DNA from: Hirsutella rhossiliensis
Taxonomy: Eukaryota > Ascomycota > Sordariomycetes > Hypocreales > Ophiocordycipitaceae
NCBI RefSeq assembly: GCF_020360975.1
Contig: NW_025408667.1
Span: forward strand, 10,416,001-10,480,000
DNA length: 64,000 nucleotides
Reading direction: 5' to 3'
The position numbers and the translations under genes were made by a program. Under the pieces are notes generated by a model. The model ran no database searches. It was given only the letters and a program-made list of their open reading frames with translations, and had not been told where the DNA came from. Of this stretch, positions 12,200-24,480 are shown in pieces (the stretch's first letter is position 1; each line of letters begins with the position of its first letter).

Positions 12200-15100
12200 T
12201 TACGGGCGGTTAGGCGTCTACTACTTCTTATCTAGGCAGCGGGTTAAAGGAGGCTCTACGAAGGAGGTCTACGTTAATCTTATTATAGACCCCCGTTAGG
12301 AGACTATCGAGCTCTATAACCTACGGGCTAATAACCCTCCACACCGTAAACTTTACGTATAGCTAGTTAAGCTTCTTCTTTAGCCGTGCCGACCTATAGT
12401 TACGGAGGTCTAGCTATACCTTATCTCTTACCGTAAACCTATCTACTAGGGCCCTAGTCTTATTAGCGTGCCGCTCCTAATCTTACGCCGCGGCGGCTAT
12501 CGCGGATTAGCAATAATCCGTGGTCTCCTATAGCTTTTATACGAACGCGGAGGCGCGGCCCTCCGGTAACGAATTACTATACTACTCCGCTACTACGTCT
12601 ACGGCAAAGGGAACTAATAAGGGTAGTTCGAAGCTATACGTTATAAAGAAAGGGGCTATCCTAATAGAGGTATATAGTCTACTATTTAATATAAGTTAGG
12701 CCGCGGGGAGCTAATGGTCTTAGTCTACTTAGTTGCGGGCTACGACGGCCTATAGGTAAGCCTACGCCTCCTAGTTAACCCTCTCGGGCCCTCTATCGGT
12801 CTATAGGTAATATGCCGTGCTAAGCAGCTGCGTAATCTAAAGTAGCCGGTATAGGTGCTGCTAAAAGCGGCTAGTCTAATTCGATCCCCTATCGCTTATA
12901 ATAGAGGCTAGCTAGCTATACGAGCGGGCCTAGTACTATAGGAAGCGCTCTACGTAGGACTCTATATCTATAGACGGCATCGGCTCTAATACTATAGACT
13001 TACTAAGTCGGTCCTTAATTACCTATATATAGCGGTTGCCGCCCTCTATAAGTAGGAGGTCCGTTATAAAGTCTATCTATATATATATATAGAACCGGTC
13101 GGGCACCGGAAGCTGCTTAAGCAGCCCTTGCTACGCCTCTAAATCTTAGTACGGCCGTAGATATCGTAGTTACGGAGGAAGCGGCGAACGTAGTACTATA
13201 GGAGGCTAGTAGAAATCCTCGCGAGGCCTACTACTATGCCCTGCCTACCCGGTAGCCTACGATACTAGAGTTATGACGAGCTAGACTAGCTTCCTCGGAG
13301 CTCGTTCCGTTCGTCTAGCTCCGGCGGTCTATCCTTCCCTAGCTTCTATAGTATACGGCGCGCCCGGCACCTATAGTCTCCCCCGCTAACGTAGGTGCCC
13401 CCGTAGGTCGATATAATAGTCGGCCACTTATACCTTTAGCTTTAGCTTTAGATCGAGGCGTCGAGCGCCGGACTTAACGGCGCGGCGCACGCTCTCGTAG
13501 GTACGGTCTAGAGACGATATCCTATCCTATAAGCGCTAGAGGACCTTATCTTAGAATACCCGCGCCGCACGCGCCCCTAGGCCGGTCTATCCCTCCTCGC
13601 CGGGCCGAGGCGAAGGTGCGGGGGAAGGCTTATCCGTTAGCGCCGCGCCTTCCTCTACTAGGGAAGCTCCTATATAAGTCCGTAGCGCTTCTTACGGGAT
13701 AAGCTATAGATCCCGGGCCTCGATGTCCGCTCCTATCGGCCGGTCCTAATCCCTCCGGGAAAGCGTATCTAGGACTACGGAGTCCCGCCCTAGCCGGTAC
13801 TTAATCGAGAAGTTAAAGCGTAAGAGATACTCCGCCTAGCGGGCTTGCCGCTCCGAGAGGTGCTAGCGAGTTATAAAGTACTCGAGGTTCCTATAGTCTA
13901 TAAGAACCTCGAAGCTCTTATAGCTCCGGAGCTCTACTTACTATTGCTCGAGGTAGCTAATAATCGCTAGCATCTCCTTATCGTAAATAGCGTAGTTCCG
14001 CTCCGCTAGGGTTAGCTTATAGGAGTAGAACGCTACCGGTTGCTTCCGCCCGTCTACCTCCTAGGAGAGCGTTCCTCCGAGTGCCTAGCCGCTATAGTCC
14101 GCTTTAACTAACGTAGACCGGTCGAAGTCCTACTAGAGTAGCACCGGGGCTTAAGAGAATAGGTCCTTAAGCGTGCGGAACGCTCCTTCCTATACGGGCC
14201 CCTAGTAAAAGGCGGTCCGCTTCCCGGTAATCTTATTTAAGGGCATTATAATATAGGAGAAGCCCTTAATAAATATCCTATAATAGTTCGCGAACCTAAG
14301 GAAGCTCCGTACGCCTATCTACGTAGTTAGGGCAGCCTAGTCCCGAATCGCCTAGATCTTTACGGGATCCGCCTATATGCCTACGCCGGCGTAGATAATA
14401 AAGCTTAGGTACTTAACCCTCTTAACCCCGAATTCGCACTTATCTAGGTCGAGGTAGAGCCTATAAAGTTAGAGGCGCTCTAGGACCCTCCGTACTTTCC
14501 GTATATAGTCCTCGTAGGAGCCGCTCGTATAGATAAGGATATTATCTATATATATAGAGGCGAACTCGTCGAGGAAGTCCCGAAGTACGTTATTAATATA
14601 ACGCTAGAAGGTAGCGGGCGCTCCTAAGAGGCCGAAGGGCGTTATAAGCTACTCGAATAAGCCGTAGCGTATACGGAACGCTGTCTTTTACTCGTTACCC
14701 TCCGAGATCCGCACCTTATAGAACGCCTATTTTATATCTAGCTTCGTAAACCACTTCGCCTTCGAAAGGTTATAGAGCGTATCCGAGATTAAGGGCAAGG
14801 GGTAGCGGTCCGGCCTCGTAATTGCATTTAGAGCCCTATAGTCGTAATAGAACTATATCCCGCCCCCTAGTTTACGCACGAATAAGACCGGCGCTCCTAC
14901 TTCGGAGCTGCTTGCTTAAATAAAACCCTTATCTAGGAGGTCCCTTAGCGTCTTCTTTAGCACTAGTAGTTCCGCGTATAATATACTATATAGCGGTCTA
15001 AACGGTGCGGGCAGTTCCTGCCCCTTTTTATCGGTGCGGAGTACGATCTTATAGTCTACCCCCGGCTTATACGGGTTAAGCTTGTCCGCTTCCTAGGACT

Positions 15101-16930
15101 TAAATAGCGGTAGGAGGTCGTAAAAGCGCTCCGGTATCTACTACCGTAGCTTAGAGGGCGACTTCGGCTTCTTTGCCCGGAGGGCCTTATCGATATCCGC
15201 TAGGCTAACTACGTAGACCGCTACGTTAGCCGCTGCCCGGCCTTCCTCCCGCTCTAACCGTCGCACGGTTCCTATAAAGATAGAGGCAAGGACTTCTTAT
15301 ACCGAGCATAAAGCTCGCACGCCTAGTCCTACGCCTATAGAACCGTCGTTGTAGCGGACCTACCGTTACGTAGGCCTAAACTATAGCTTCTTCTAGTACG
15401 GAACCGAGTATAACTCCGTATATAATAACTAGGGTTTCCCGAGGATTAAGGGAAACTCTAGTTAAGGGATTATATAGGCTATAATAAGCTTACGGCAACC
15501 GTCGACCTCTATAGCTAGCTATATAATGCCCTTAATTACCGTACCCTCTATCGCGCCTAAGGCGCCCTTTACTCGCCTTAGGGCGATCTTTTCTACCGGC
15601 ACTTATATCTCTCGTATAAGCGCCTCGTTAACTACGGCGTAGCACTAGCAGCCCTTATCTATAAGGGCGGCGACGGGCAAGGAGTTATTAACTATAACCT
15701 ATATTAAAGTAAGCTCCTCTTTTATACGGGCGGATAATTCCTCCTTCTCCTTTACTAGTGCTAGTAATTAGGGCTCCGGAGCCCGTCTTTGCTCCGGAGC
15801 TACTCTTTTTCCTCCGGGCCTAAGGGAGCGGAGTCCTCTTCGTCGTCTAAGGCAAGGAGCGGTTCTATCTTCGCTACTCGAACTACTATAGGCCGCTTAG
15901 CTAAAAGGAAGGGGCATTTTAACATAAAGTATATAAACGCGCCGCAACGTAGGCAGCGGCCGTTAGCCTTCCTTTTCCCGATTTCCTCGCTCGTTACCTA
16001 CTTCGCCCGCTACTTAGAGAGCGGGATAGTATAAGGGATATTCGAAGACGACTTCCTACCGCGTTTAGCTCGGTCCGTGCGGGTAGCCGATATTAGGGTA
16101 TCTCCGTTAGTATCGATAGTCGGCTGTTCCTCTTATAGAGGGGCGGTGATCCCGTTACCGCTATGCGGCGTGCGCTTACGAAGCTTCTAGAAACGCGGCG
16201 TCTACTCGTAGCCTTATGCTACCTTTATTAACCGGCTTACGTACTCGCCGTAGTTAGTAGGTATAATTACGGGGATAAGCAGCTCCCGTAGGGCCGGCGT
16301 AATCGAGTTCCGTAACTATATAAGCTTCGCGCTATCTTCCTATACCGTGGTTCCCGCTACTCGTGAGAGCGTCTCTTCGAAGTCGGGGAGGAATTCGCTA
16401 AAGGTCTACCTATCCCTCTGCTTAAGGGTCCGCAGCCTATCCTACGCCTTCTCCCGCTCTTATACGTTGCCGAACGTATATATAAGGTGTTAGAAGAAGT
16501 CCTATAGGTCGCGTCTGCCTTTAGGGCCGCCCTTATCCTAGAATCCGGAGATCCGCCGTATCTAGGGCTCCGGCAGCGTATAGAGGAGCGAATACCACGC
16601 TATATTACGATAGCCGTTTAGGCCCTATTTCTCGTCTATTATAAACTTCGTCTATAGCCGGCTAAGGAAGAAGTAGAAGGACTTAGGCTTGCCGTCCTAA
16701 GTCGGCTAGGGAAGCGGCTTCCGTATCGGTGGTGCCGCCGCCGTAACCGGTGTTGCTAAGGTCGTAGGGGTTAACGCTGGTCTCGTAGACGGCTCCCCTA
16801 GTGCAGCGAGAACCTCGTTCTTCTCGCTAGCCGTCGCGCTTTTAATCGCTTCTAGGATAGCTGCAATACTTCCTATCCGCCTAGGGGGTAGCGGGGTGCT
16901 CCCTTAAGGAAGCGGCACCCTTTCCGGGGA
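12200..16930 (-). pseudogene. gag-pol of Chromo-1 B
   Basis: RIP-inactivated Gypsy polyprotein on the minus strand. The gag zinc knuckle is at about 15913-15957 (C-x2-C-x4-H/Y-x4-C, with His read as Tyr after RIP). Reverse transcriptase is near 14300-14850 with the catalytic box reading YIDNIL at about 14530-14552; YIDD is expected, and GAC to AAT is explained by RIP on both strands. RNase H is at about 13800-14250. The integrase core is near 12870-13110 (DFITDL, EGGNRY, IKDRLSK), followed by the C-terminal region and the chromodomain at 12005-12190. Gag runs from roughly 16900 to 15700. Start codons are lost (ATG to ATA), so the ends are approximate. Confidence 0.85.
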
Positions 16931-16965
16931 GATATCTATTAGATCTATTAGTTAATAGCTTATAC

Positions 16966-17151
16966 TATCACGGAGTAGGCAGAGGCGTATGCGTAGGTGC
17001 CGTCCGTAGGATAATATTAATAAGCTATGCAGAGCTCTTCTATGCGCGGCTGGCCCGCCCCTATACTTACGGGATCCGGCCCTCCGCACGTAACTATACG
17101 GCTTAGGCCGCGGCCTAAGCCTATTACCTATAACAGTTAAAGACTCTTATA
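16966..17151 (-). repeat. Chromo-1 B 5' LTR
   Basis: 186 bp, followed on the right by the TSD TATAA at 17152-17156. It is the 5' LTR because the coding strand is minus. No tRNA-complementary primer site starting TGG is evident next to it. Confidence 0.95.
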
Positions 17152-17158
17152 TATAATA

Positions 17159-18678
17159 GTATAATCTACCTTTTATTTTACCTTCTTTATATCCCTATAT
17201 ATAAAATAGCTATTTTTAGCTGCCTTTAAAGTTAACGTTTAATTACCTAGTTTAGTTAAACCGCCCGCGCTAATATATATATATATATAAATATCTTTAC
17301 GCTTATAGTTATAAAATTAAAGTAAACGTAATACTTAGTTCGCCTAAGTAATTAAACGCCTCTTATAATAGCAAGGCTTTATACGACTAAAATTAGTACT
17401 ACTATACCTTAGTAAGTTTAATAGCTCCTTTATAAAGCTCGAGCTATAGCTACTTTATATAAAAGTAAAGCTCTATATTAATAGCACTATAATAAGGGAT
17501 ATCTATACTTAATTCGACTATCTTTACGCGAGCTTATCCCTATACTTATAAAGGTATCTCTTACCGTTTATATATACTAGTATAAATAAACTAGCTAACC
17601 TCCTTATAAAGCTCTATACTAACTATAGTAAACCTAACGTAGCTAAGTCGCTAGGCTAGGAGCTTATAAAGCTATATTAAAAGTAAAGTAAAGCTATTCT
17701 AGCTTACTTTATATAGTTTATAAAAGTGCTTTATTAAGTAAACGTATATAGCTAGCTTAACGTAGTAAAATATAATTACCTTATTATAAGCTTAAATATA
17801 GATTAGCGTACTTATTTAAGTAAAAGGTCTATACTACTAAATATATTTACCGATCTCGTTTACTTTCTTTATAAGCTTAGTAGTAATAAGGTCTTTTTTT
17901 TATCTTCTTTTATAGTATAAGAAGAAGATAACGCTAGTAATACTATAGATATCTCTATCTCTACCTTAAGGACTAAAGATAAGAAGAGGTAGTAATAAGA
18001 GGGTCGCTATATAGGCTATAGTAGTAAATCCTATTAGTTTTTAAAGTACCTATGCTAGGAGGCGCGGGTAAATATACTCTAAGTAATAAAGGGGCGTATA
18101 CGCTAAGATAAAAAGGAGGTTAGGTTTAACTATAGCGACTTTAGCGATAAGTAATCTTAGTAACGCTTTTATAGGCTTTATCGGCGTTCCCTTATAAGCG
18201 GTAGTAGCTATTATATAAATAAGACGTATACTTATAGCGACTAAAAGGGCAGCTAAGATATAAGAAGGCCGCTAATATAATATAACTATAGTAAAAGGGA
18301 GTACTTATATAGCCCTATATAAAAGGGAGTAAAGCTTTATATACTAAAGTACTATCCCTTATATTATAGTACTAAGAGCTACTACTATACGCTAATATAA
18401 GGGGGGTAGGATACTATAAGCTTATTAAAGCTAGCTATATACTATTTTATATACCTTTACTCCTTAGCTATAAGTACTAAAGCCTAACTCTTAGGGCGCG
18501 GCCCTTACTAATAATATAGTTTATCTAAGAAGCTTACTTAAGAGGGTATTATATATTATTTACTAACGTTTTTTCCGCGACTAAGCGTATATAGTCTATA
18601 TAAGGGTTCTATCCCTTTAAGCGTAGTACTAAGTATTATTTAAAGTCGCGCTTCTTTAAAAGCTAGGTAGGGGTATAA
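17159..18678 (+). pseudogene. E2 internal region with decayed gag-like ORF
   Basis: About 1.5 kb between the E LTRs. I see no RT, protease or integrase motifs. The plus strand can be read in one frame over about 17940-18650 with only RIP-type stops, giving a Ser/Tyr/Lys/Arg-rich protein (for example SDFSDK, YRLYRRSLISG). It is not recognised. A gag-like role is a guess from position and size. The same region is at 1-1471 (minus) and 63206-64000 (plus). Confidence 0.45.
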
Positions 18679-18855
18679 TATAAAGGCTTTTACCTTATAT
18701 AGGCCTAAACTAGGGTCTAAGCTAAGTCTATATATAAGCGGCCTCTACGCTTATATAAGCTATACTTATACTTTTCTTTCTTTTTCCTCTTATAGATTAT
18801 TAACCTTCTTTTAATAGACCGTACTTAAGCCTATACCTTTACTTACTTTATAATA
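18679..18855 (+). repeat. E2 right LTR (177 bp)
   Basis: Starts TATAAAGG and ends TATAATA; 177 bp like the other E LTRs. Copia-2 resumes on its right side. Confidence 0.9.
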
Positions 18856-19833
18856 GTAATAGCCTTATATAGCTCTCCTTAATCTTATTTTTACCTTTTA
18901 AGATATATTATAATAATATTATTTATAAAGATAAAGATAATAACGCCCTTATAGACTAGTATATAGGCGTCTTTTACTAGCTACTAAGCTCTTAGTTTAG
19001 TAAAGAAACTAAATATCTCTTTAAACTATAGCTTTAAGGAGATATAAAGCCTATATAGTACCTTTAATAGCTTTAGGTATAGCCTAGGTATTAAGAATCT
19101 TAGTAGAGGCTAGTAATAAACTTCTTAGTATAAGATTATATATAAAAATACTATTTTTACGTTATATTATTCCGTCTTAAAGTCCTTAAGGTAGTAGAAG
19201 GCTATTAGTAGTCGAAATATTTATACTTATAGTATAGCTATATATATATCCTTATTATCTTTAAGTTATAGGTTTTTAGGAACTATAATATATACTTTAA
19301 AGTATATAATATACCCTTATTTATCGGTCTTATATATAAAGACCTAACGTAAAGGGATTAGGAAGTAACCTTTTTATTTAATAATAGCTTTTAGGATAAT
19401 CTTTTATATACTCCTTACTAAGTTTTCCTTTATTTCGCGGTTTATAGCTTCCTTCTACTTATATATAAATTCTAAAGCTATTACCGCGTTAAAGGAAGTA
19501 AAGGGGAGGCAGTATATCTTTAACGTAAAGCTTATACTTACTTACCTTTATAATAATATTATTAATAAAGGATCTCTTAGGCCTATAAGCCTATTTTCCT
19601 TTAATAATATTACTTAGGTTAATCCCTTATAATATATCCTTTTATCTATATTATTCCTATATTTATAATATCCTTAAGCTAGCCTTACTAAATACTAAGT
19701 TAAGGGTATAAGGTTTAGACTAAGGGTTATCTTCTTAAACCTATACTATAATTATTCCTTTACCCCTTAGGTTAAAAGGTATATTATTACGTTTATCTTA
19801 AAGAGATAAGTCGATTAATATAGGTATTATATC
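18856..19833 (-). pseudogene. Copia-2 reverse transcriptase (split copy, right piece)
   Basis: Minus-strand Copia RT remnant. Reading leftward from about 19400 the frame gives the N-terminal RT signature (VFIYKTDK, then a run ending VPKNL), then FRLLIAF, YNVKI at about 19160 where YDVKNAFLN is expected, the PP.F position, and LKLLKVLYRL near 19090-19060 for LKALYGL. This is the order found in Ty1/Copia RT. It continues into RNase H at 9339-10020 across E2. Chromo-1 C truncates it on the right. Heavy RIP. Confidence 0.8.
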
Positions 19834-20019
19834 TATTATAAAGTAAGTAGAGGTATATATATAAGTACCGTTTATAAGATAATATTAATAAGCTATATAA
19901 AGCTCTTTTATTTATAGCTAGCCTATATATATATATATAAGATCCGGCCCTTTATATATAACTATATAGCTTAGGCTATAGCCTAAGCTTATAACTTATA
20001 ATAGTTAAAGACTCTTATA
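19834..20019 (-). repeat. Chromo-1 C 3' LTR
   Basis: 186-bp LTR matching B and D with RIP transitions. On the left it joins Copia-2. The partner LTR is beyond the right window edge. Confidence 0.9.
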
Positions 20020-21155
20020 TAATGCCCCCCCTTTAGTATAGCGCGGAGCTGCCCTATTAATAGCTTTTATATAATTAAGCCTTAGGCTCCTTATACTACT
20101 AGCTCTACCTTACTCTTTCCTATTAATTATACTAGCCTTACTAGCCTTATTATCCCTATACTTATTAGCCTAGGTAGCTAGAACCTAGCTTTATACTTAT
20201 CGGCCGGCTAGCCGTTTAAATAAGGGTATAACTTATTATACGCCCTTAAGTAGCTAGCCGCTAGCCTAGACCTATATAAGCTATAAGTTAGCCGTCCCCT
20301 TAGCCTTAGGTAGCCTCCTCTACTAAGGGGTATATAAGGTAGTATTCCCTTTTTCCTCCTTCCCTTCCTTCTTTTCTTTCTTTAACTATAGTAATAGTAA
20401 TAATAAGTAAGTTCTACTTTACTTAAGGTATTAGTTCGTTCTTAGCTATATAGGCCGCTCTATTAATATATACTTATAGTAATAGCTATAATAGTAATAA
20501 TAGCCTTAATAATAATAATAACTTTAATTAATAAGTTCCTTACCTTATAAAGTAGGAGGCTATATTCTATTATACTAACTTCTATAATAGATATATTTAC
20601 CTCTCTCTCTTTTACCTCTTTCTTCTTAGAGTATATAGAGTTATTTATTAACGCCGTGCTAGCCGCGGCTAATAATAGCTCTACCGCTACCGCCGCTCTT
20701 ACCCGCGCCCTTACTACCGCGCCTACCGCCGCTACTACTACTTTTACTACGCTAGCTACTTTTATATCGCCCTTTAAAGTAATAACGCTATCCCTACTAC
20801 CCCTTATAACGCCCGGCCCTTTAGCCCTTACCTCTATCTCCGCTACCCCTATAAGTCTATAGTTAAGTAAGTATAATAGATATTTTCCGCTAACCTCCTA
20901 TAGTATAAGCGCTAAGTATAGGCCGGCGCCGCCCGCTTAGCCCCCTATATACGTTATACGTTATAGGAGCTTAACTACTTTAACTAGGTCGGGCGCCGCC
21001 GCGGTAGTAGCTACTATTAGTACGCGCGCGCTAGCCGCGCTAGTAAGGTAGCGCCTCTTATTTTACTTACTACGGCGTTAGCTTAGAAGGCTAGTATATA
21101 TAGGAAGGCGCGGGGGGCTACTAAGAAGCGCCTTACCGCTACCGCTACTATATAC
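19834..21155 (-). mobile_element. Chromo-1 copy C, first piece (3' LTR and tail)
   Basis: Collinear with 10196-11500 of B: the LTR at 19834-20019, a purine tract, then the GC-rich tail with (GCC)n-derived sequence. It is interrupted at 21156 by Copia-1 (TSD TATAC, 21151-21155 and 27422-27426). It resumes at 27427-28688 and again at 62112-63028. Confidence 0.9.
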
Positions 21156-21633
21156 TATTGCGAAGCGTAGCCTAATTTTATAGTTCTTAGAGATATCCCT
21201 TAGCACGAGGGACCTAGGAAGCTAAAAAAATAGGTTTTAAGGAAGGAGCTAAAAGGAGGTATAGAGAGGAGGGTAGGGGTAAGAGGGGAAGTAGAAGTAG
21301 CGATAGCTTCTTATAGAGGTAGCGAGAGATAAGATAGATATACCGGTAACAGCTAGAAAGGAGGGGAAAAAACCGGTAAAAAGCTCGGTAGTTAAAAGGA
21401 TATTAGTAGCTTCTTTAAGTAGGATCTTCTTTATTAATTAAGATACTAGATAGGTATAAAGAAGGGCGTTAGATAGAGGAAAGAAGGAGAATTAAGGCAA
21501 TATAATAATTACTCCCCTACTATAATTACTACTCTTATAAGAATTAAATCTCTCTACCCTACCTATCCGACCCCTTACTTTTAATTTTACCTTTATATAT
21601 TTTTATATACTTCTTATATCTTTCTTCGCGAGA
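21156..21633 (+). repeat. Copia-1 5' LTR (478 bp)
   Basis: Begins TATTGCGAAG and ends CTTCGCGAGA, giving a short terminal inverted repeat around TCGCGAAG. It is homologous along its length to 26943-27421, 36278-36726 and, inverted, to 49425-49881. A TATA-like GGTATAAAG is at 21453-21461. Confidence 0.93.
21453..21461 (+). promoter_or_regulatory. TATA-like box in Copia-1 LTR
   Basis: GGTATAAAG is conserved in the least mutated LTR copy (minus strand at about 49597-49605), so it is not a RIP artefact. It probably marks the U3/R promoter of the element. Confidence 0.5.
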
Positions 21634-21799
21634 GTTATAAGCCTAGGAGGAATAGAATTCCTATACCTTCTAGCTACTATAAAAGGCACCTTTCTTATAT
21701 CCCTCGTAGCTTCCTTTTACCCCTCTTATTAAAAAAGCCGATTTTTACCTAACTTTTCTACCCCCCCTCTTCCGTAATAATAACGAAAACCGACTCCTC

Positions 21800-23500
21800 T
21801 ACTATCCCTACGGTCTATAGGACGATTCTTATAAAGCCCTAAGATTAGGATAAGTAGGTAAAGGAGCTACGGGCTCGTATAAATAGAACTATCTTTAATT
21901 TAGTCTTCTTTAATAAGTAGGACCCTCTCGAGCCCCCTCTTCGTCCTAGGGCAACGGAATTTATAAAGGGAGCATCCCTCTTCTCCGAGCTAACCTCCGT
22001 ATAGTAGAGAGCTTTTTCTACTACCTTAGGCGACTACGAGAGTTACCGAAAGGAATACCTTTACGAGACAAAGCTACTAACTGCTGCTCGTACGGCAATA
22101 ATAGAATCCGTTAGTACCGTAAAGCTAATCTCTCTTTAAGAGGAAGAGACTCCTAGGCAGTAGCTTTTAAAGCTCGAGACCTTAATAGCTCCCTCGAGGG
22201 GCTATATAACTAACTATATTAAGAAGACCTATACGGTATATCTAGGAGCCTTTTCTACTAGGAACCTACTAGCTTCTTCGTAGCTAGCTAAGTAAGAAGA
22301 AATCCTCGAGGAAGCTAACTAATACTTCCTTATAGAAGCTCTTTCTAGCTAGTAGCTATAGGATATATCTCTGCTAATAAAGCCTATTAGTAACGGTTAC
22401 TCGACTATCTTTTAAGAAGCTAGCCGGGAACTAAACGAAGAGGCTGCTAGAGTATAATAGTAAGCAGTCTTATTCCTTTATAGCTAGCACTTAACCTAGA
22501 CGGCTCGACCTGCTGCCCCTATAGCTGCTGCAGCCCCTATTACTACGGTTCCCGCTGCTGCTGCTACGGCTGTTGCCCCTCTAGCTCTACCTCCCTCGAG
22601 AGCCTTAACACCGTCTTTAATGGCTGCCCCGGTCCCGGCCCCGGCTTCGTATCTTACTCCGGGCCTAGCCCCGGCCCCGTTAGTTAGACCGGCCCGACTA
22701 GTCCCTTAATAGACCTTTTAGTCCGTTAGTCGAAAAATTAGGGAACTAGTTAAAATCGAACCTCTTCGTTAAAATTAGCAATAAGGGGTAAAAAGGGGGG
22801 GGTTTTAAGCAGACTTTCTAGAAAGGGATAAGGATTCCTCGAAGAGACAACGTATAAGGAGGAATCGACCTACCTACTAAGTATATAAAAAGCCCTATCG
22901 GCTAGAAGACTACTAGTAGGTCTTCGAGGAAAACCGACCTAAAGGAGTTAACCCTTTAAAGAGGCTATAAGAAATAGTATAATAGTCTCTTAAGGAGGAC
23001 CCCTTATTATAGAAGAAGATAGACGAGATTTAGGTTACTAAGAAATAGTAACGAACGCCGCTGCCCTTATTCGAGCCGTAAATTTAAGGGAAAATCGTTA
23101 GTATAGTAAATCCGGCCTTTATCTTCCCTACGGATTAATAAGGCTAAAACCAACCGTTAGAGCCCTCTAATTATCCCCTACGAAAATCAGCTATCCTTAA
23201 CTCCGGTACTTCCCTCGATATCTATAATATACTCTTATAATTCCGGTCCTTTAAGAAGGTATAGAGGGAATACCTTATTACTAGGGAATTAACCGTATAA
23301 ATAGAGGGGTATAGAAGGGTGAATTTCACGATAAAATTACTTAATAGGTCTATATAAATTCTTCGATAAAAAATGGTAGCTTTTTACGCTTAATTTTTAA
23401 CGAGCTTAATTTCCTTCCGCTTTCTTTAAGAGGAAGGAATCTTCTAAGATATAACGTCTAAGCCTATAAGGCTAGTCTAGAAGAATTAGACGATTAGGCT
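21800..23500 (+). pseudogene. Copia-1 gag and protease region
   Basis: This is the region before integrase. Around 22505-22720 the frame reads a low-complexity Ala/Pro-rich linker (PAAPIAAAAP, then VPAPASYLTPG) that keeps several TG and CA dinucleotides. The upstream part is acidic and Lys-rich. No certain protease DSG motif or zinc knuckle could be placed, so gag/protease is assigned by position and the boundaries are loose. Confidence 0.55.
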
Positions 23501-23639
23501 TATCGAGGAAAAATTCGGTTAATTTATTCTTAAATTCCGACCTATTTATAAGAAGGAACTACTTAAGAAGTTAGCTTTCCTTACTAAGAGGAATAGGTCT
23601 ACTATAAAGGACCCTCTTTTAGTAGCCTAAGGAGACGGT

Positions 23640-24480
23640 ATTCTTTAGCACGCACGACTTAGTTACCCGGGCCCCCTAGCTTTATATAAGCTAGGCTAAT
23701 AATAGGGCGTATAAATAAGGGGCCTAAAGACCGTTAAATATAAATACTATGGCTAAGGAAAGACTAAGAGACGAATTTCTAGACGGACCTTAATATAGCC
23801 GGACTAGCCGTATAAGGAAATTTAGGTCGACTAGACCGACGTCTCTAAGGATTAAGAAAGCTTCGTTAGGGTAATGTTTTTTATAGACGCTTTTTTAGGG
23901 ATAGTTTTCCCTTATTTCTTACGGACCTACCTAAGTAAGTATAATTAGTTTACCCTCCGGGACTTCGTTAACTAGATAAAATCTTACTTTAGCTATAAGG
24001 TAAAAAAGATACGGTCTAATAGAGAGCTATTTACGAAAGATATCTTAAATTAGCTACGAAAAGGGGGCATTCTACCCCTCCTATTATTACTAAATACCTA
24101 GGCCTAGAACGGAGGGGCAGAAAGATTAAGGGGTGCTATAATAGAAAGGGCCCGTATAATAAGACTTACTATAAGGCTTCTATACGACCTTTAGAGGGAA
24201 GTCGTTAAGACCGCCTATTACCTTTAGAACCGGACCCCTAGGGACCCTAAAGACCCTAGGGAACTAAACTAAGGAATAGACTAGAAATCCCCCCTTAAGC
24301 TCTTTATAAAGAAGAGGGCCTCGCTAGCCTACCTTTATACCTACGGCTATAAGGCATACGCTATAACTACCGATATATAGCTAAAAAGGAAGAAGAAAAG
24401 AAAGCTTAATCTTAGAGCCTTTATTAGTTACCTCGTTAGTTATAATTCTATAAATATCTTCCGGATTTAGATTCCTTTTC
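23640..24480 (+). pseudogene. Copia-1 integrase
   Basis: Plus-strand frame with HARLSYPGPLALYKL (His of the HHCC zinc site with the expected HxRLGH context) at about 23650, then the Cys pair read as YKYYG. This is followed by IDAF with the downstream NTQAQNGGAERL signature near 24090-24120, the third catalytic Asp/Glu region of Copia integrases. The region ends in a Lys-rich stretch around KRKKKRKLN. Stops are TAG/TAA at Trp and Gln positions. Integrates element cDNA into the genome (family knowledge). Confidence 0.85.

Larger units (their letters stand above)
10196..17151 (-). mobile_element. Chromo-1 copy B: complete chromovirus (6956 bp)
   Basis: Full-length Ty3/Gypsy element with two 186-bp LTRs and a perfect 5-bp TSD, TATAA. 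The coding strand is minus, so the 5' LTR is the right one. The order on the minus strand is gag, protease, RT, RNase H, integrase, chromodomain, a long GC-rich tail, a purine tract and the 3' LTR. It keeps more CpA/TpG and higher GC than A or C, so it is a younger insertion with lighter RIP. Its two LTRs differ at about ten sites, all transitions of RIP type. Confidence 0.95.
10021..18855 (+). mobile_element. E2: complete compact LTR element, split by Chromo-1 B
   Basis: Without the 6.96-kb insertion of B this element is about 1.87 kb: a 177-bp LTR, about 1520 bp internal, and a 177-bp LTR. It interrupts Copia-2. Flanking pentamers are ATAAT (10016-10020) and GTAAT (18856-18860), an imperfect TSD. 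Plus orientation is suggested by a purine-rich stretch (AGGTAGGGG, 18665-18673) just before the right LTR. It is too short to encode a full pol, so it was probably mobilised by another element. Confidence 0.85.

Noticed and set aside
15789..16034. Plus-strand ORF of 81 codons
   Set aside because: Antisense to the gag zinc-knuckle region of Chromo-1 B, whose minus-strand frame has the CCHC pattern.
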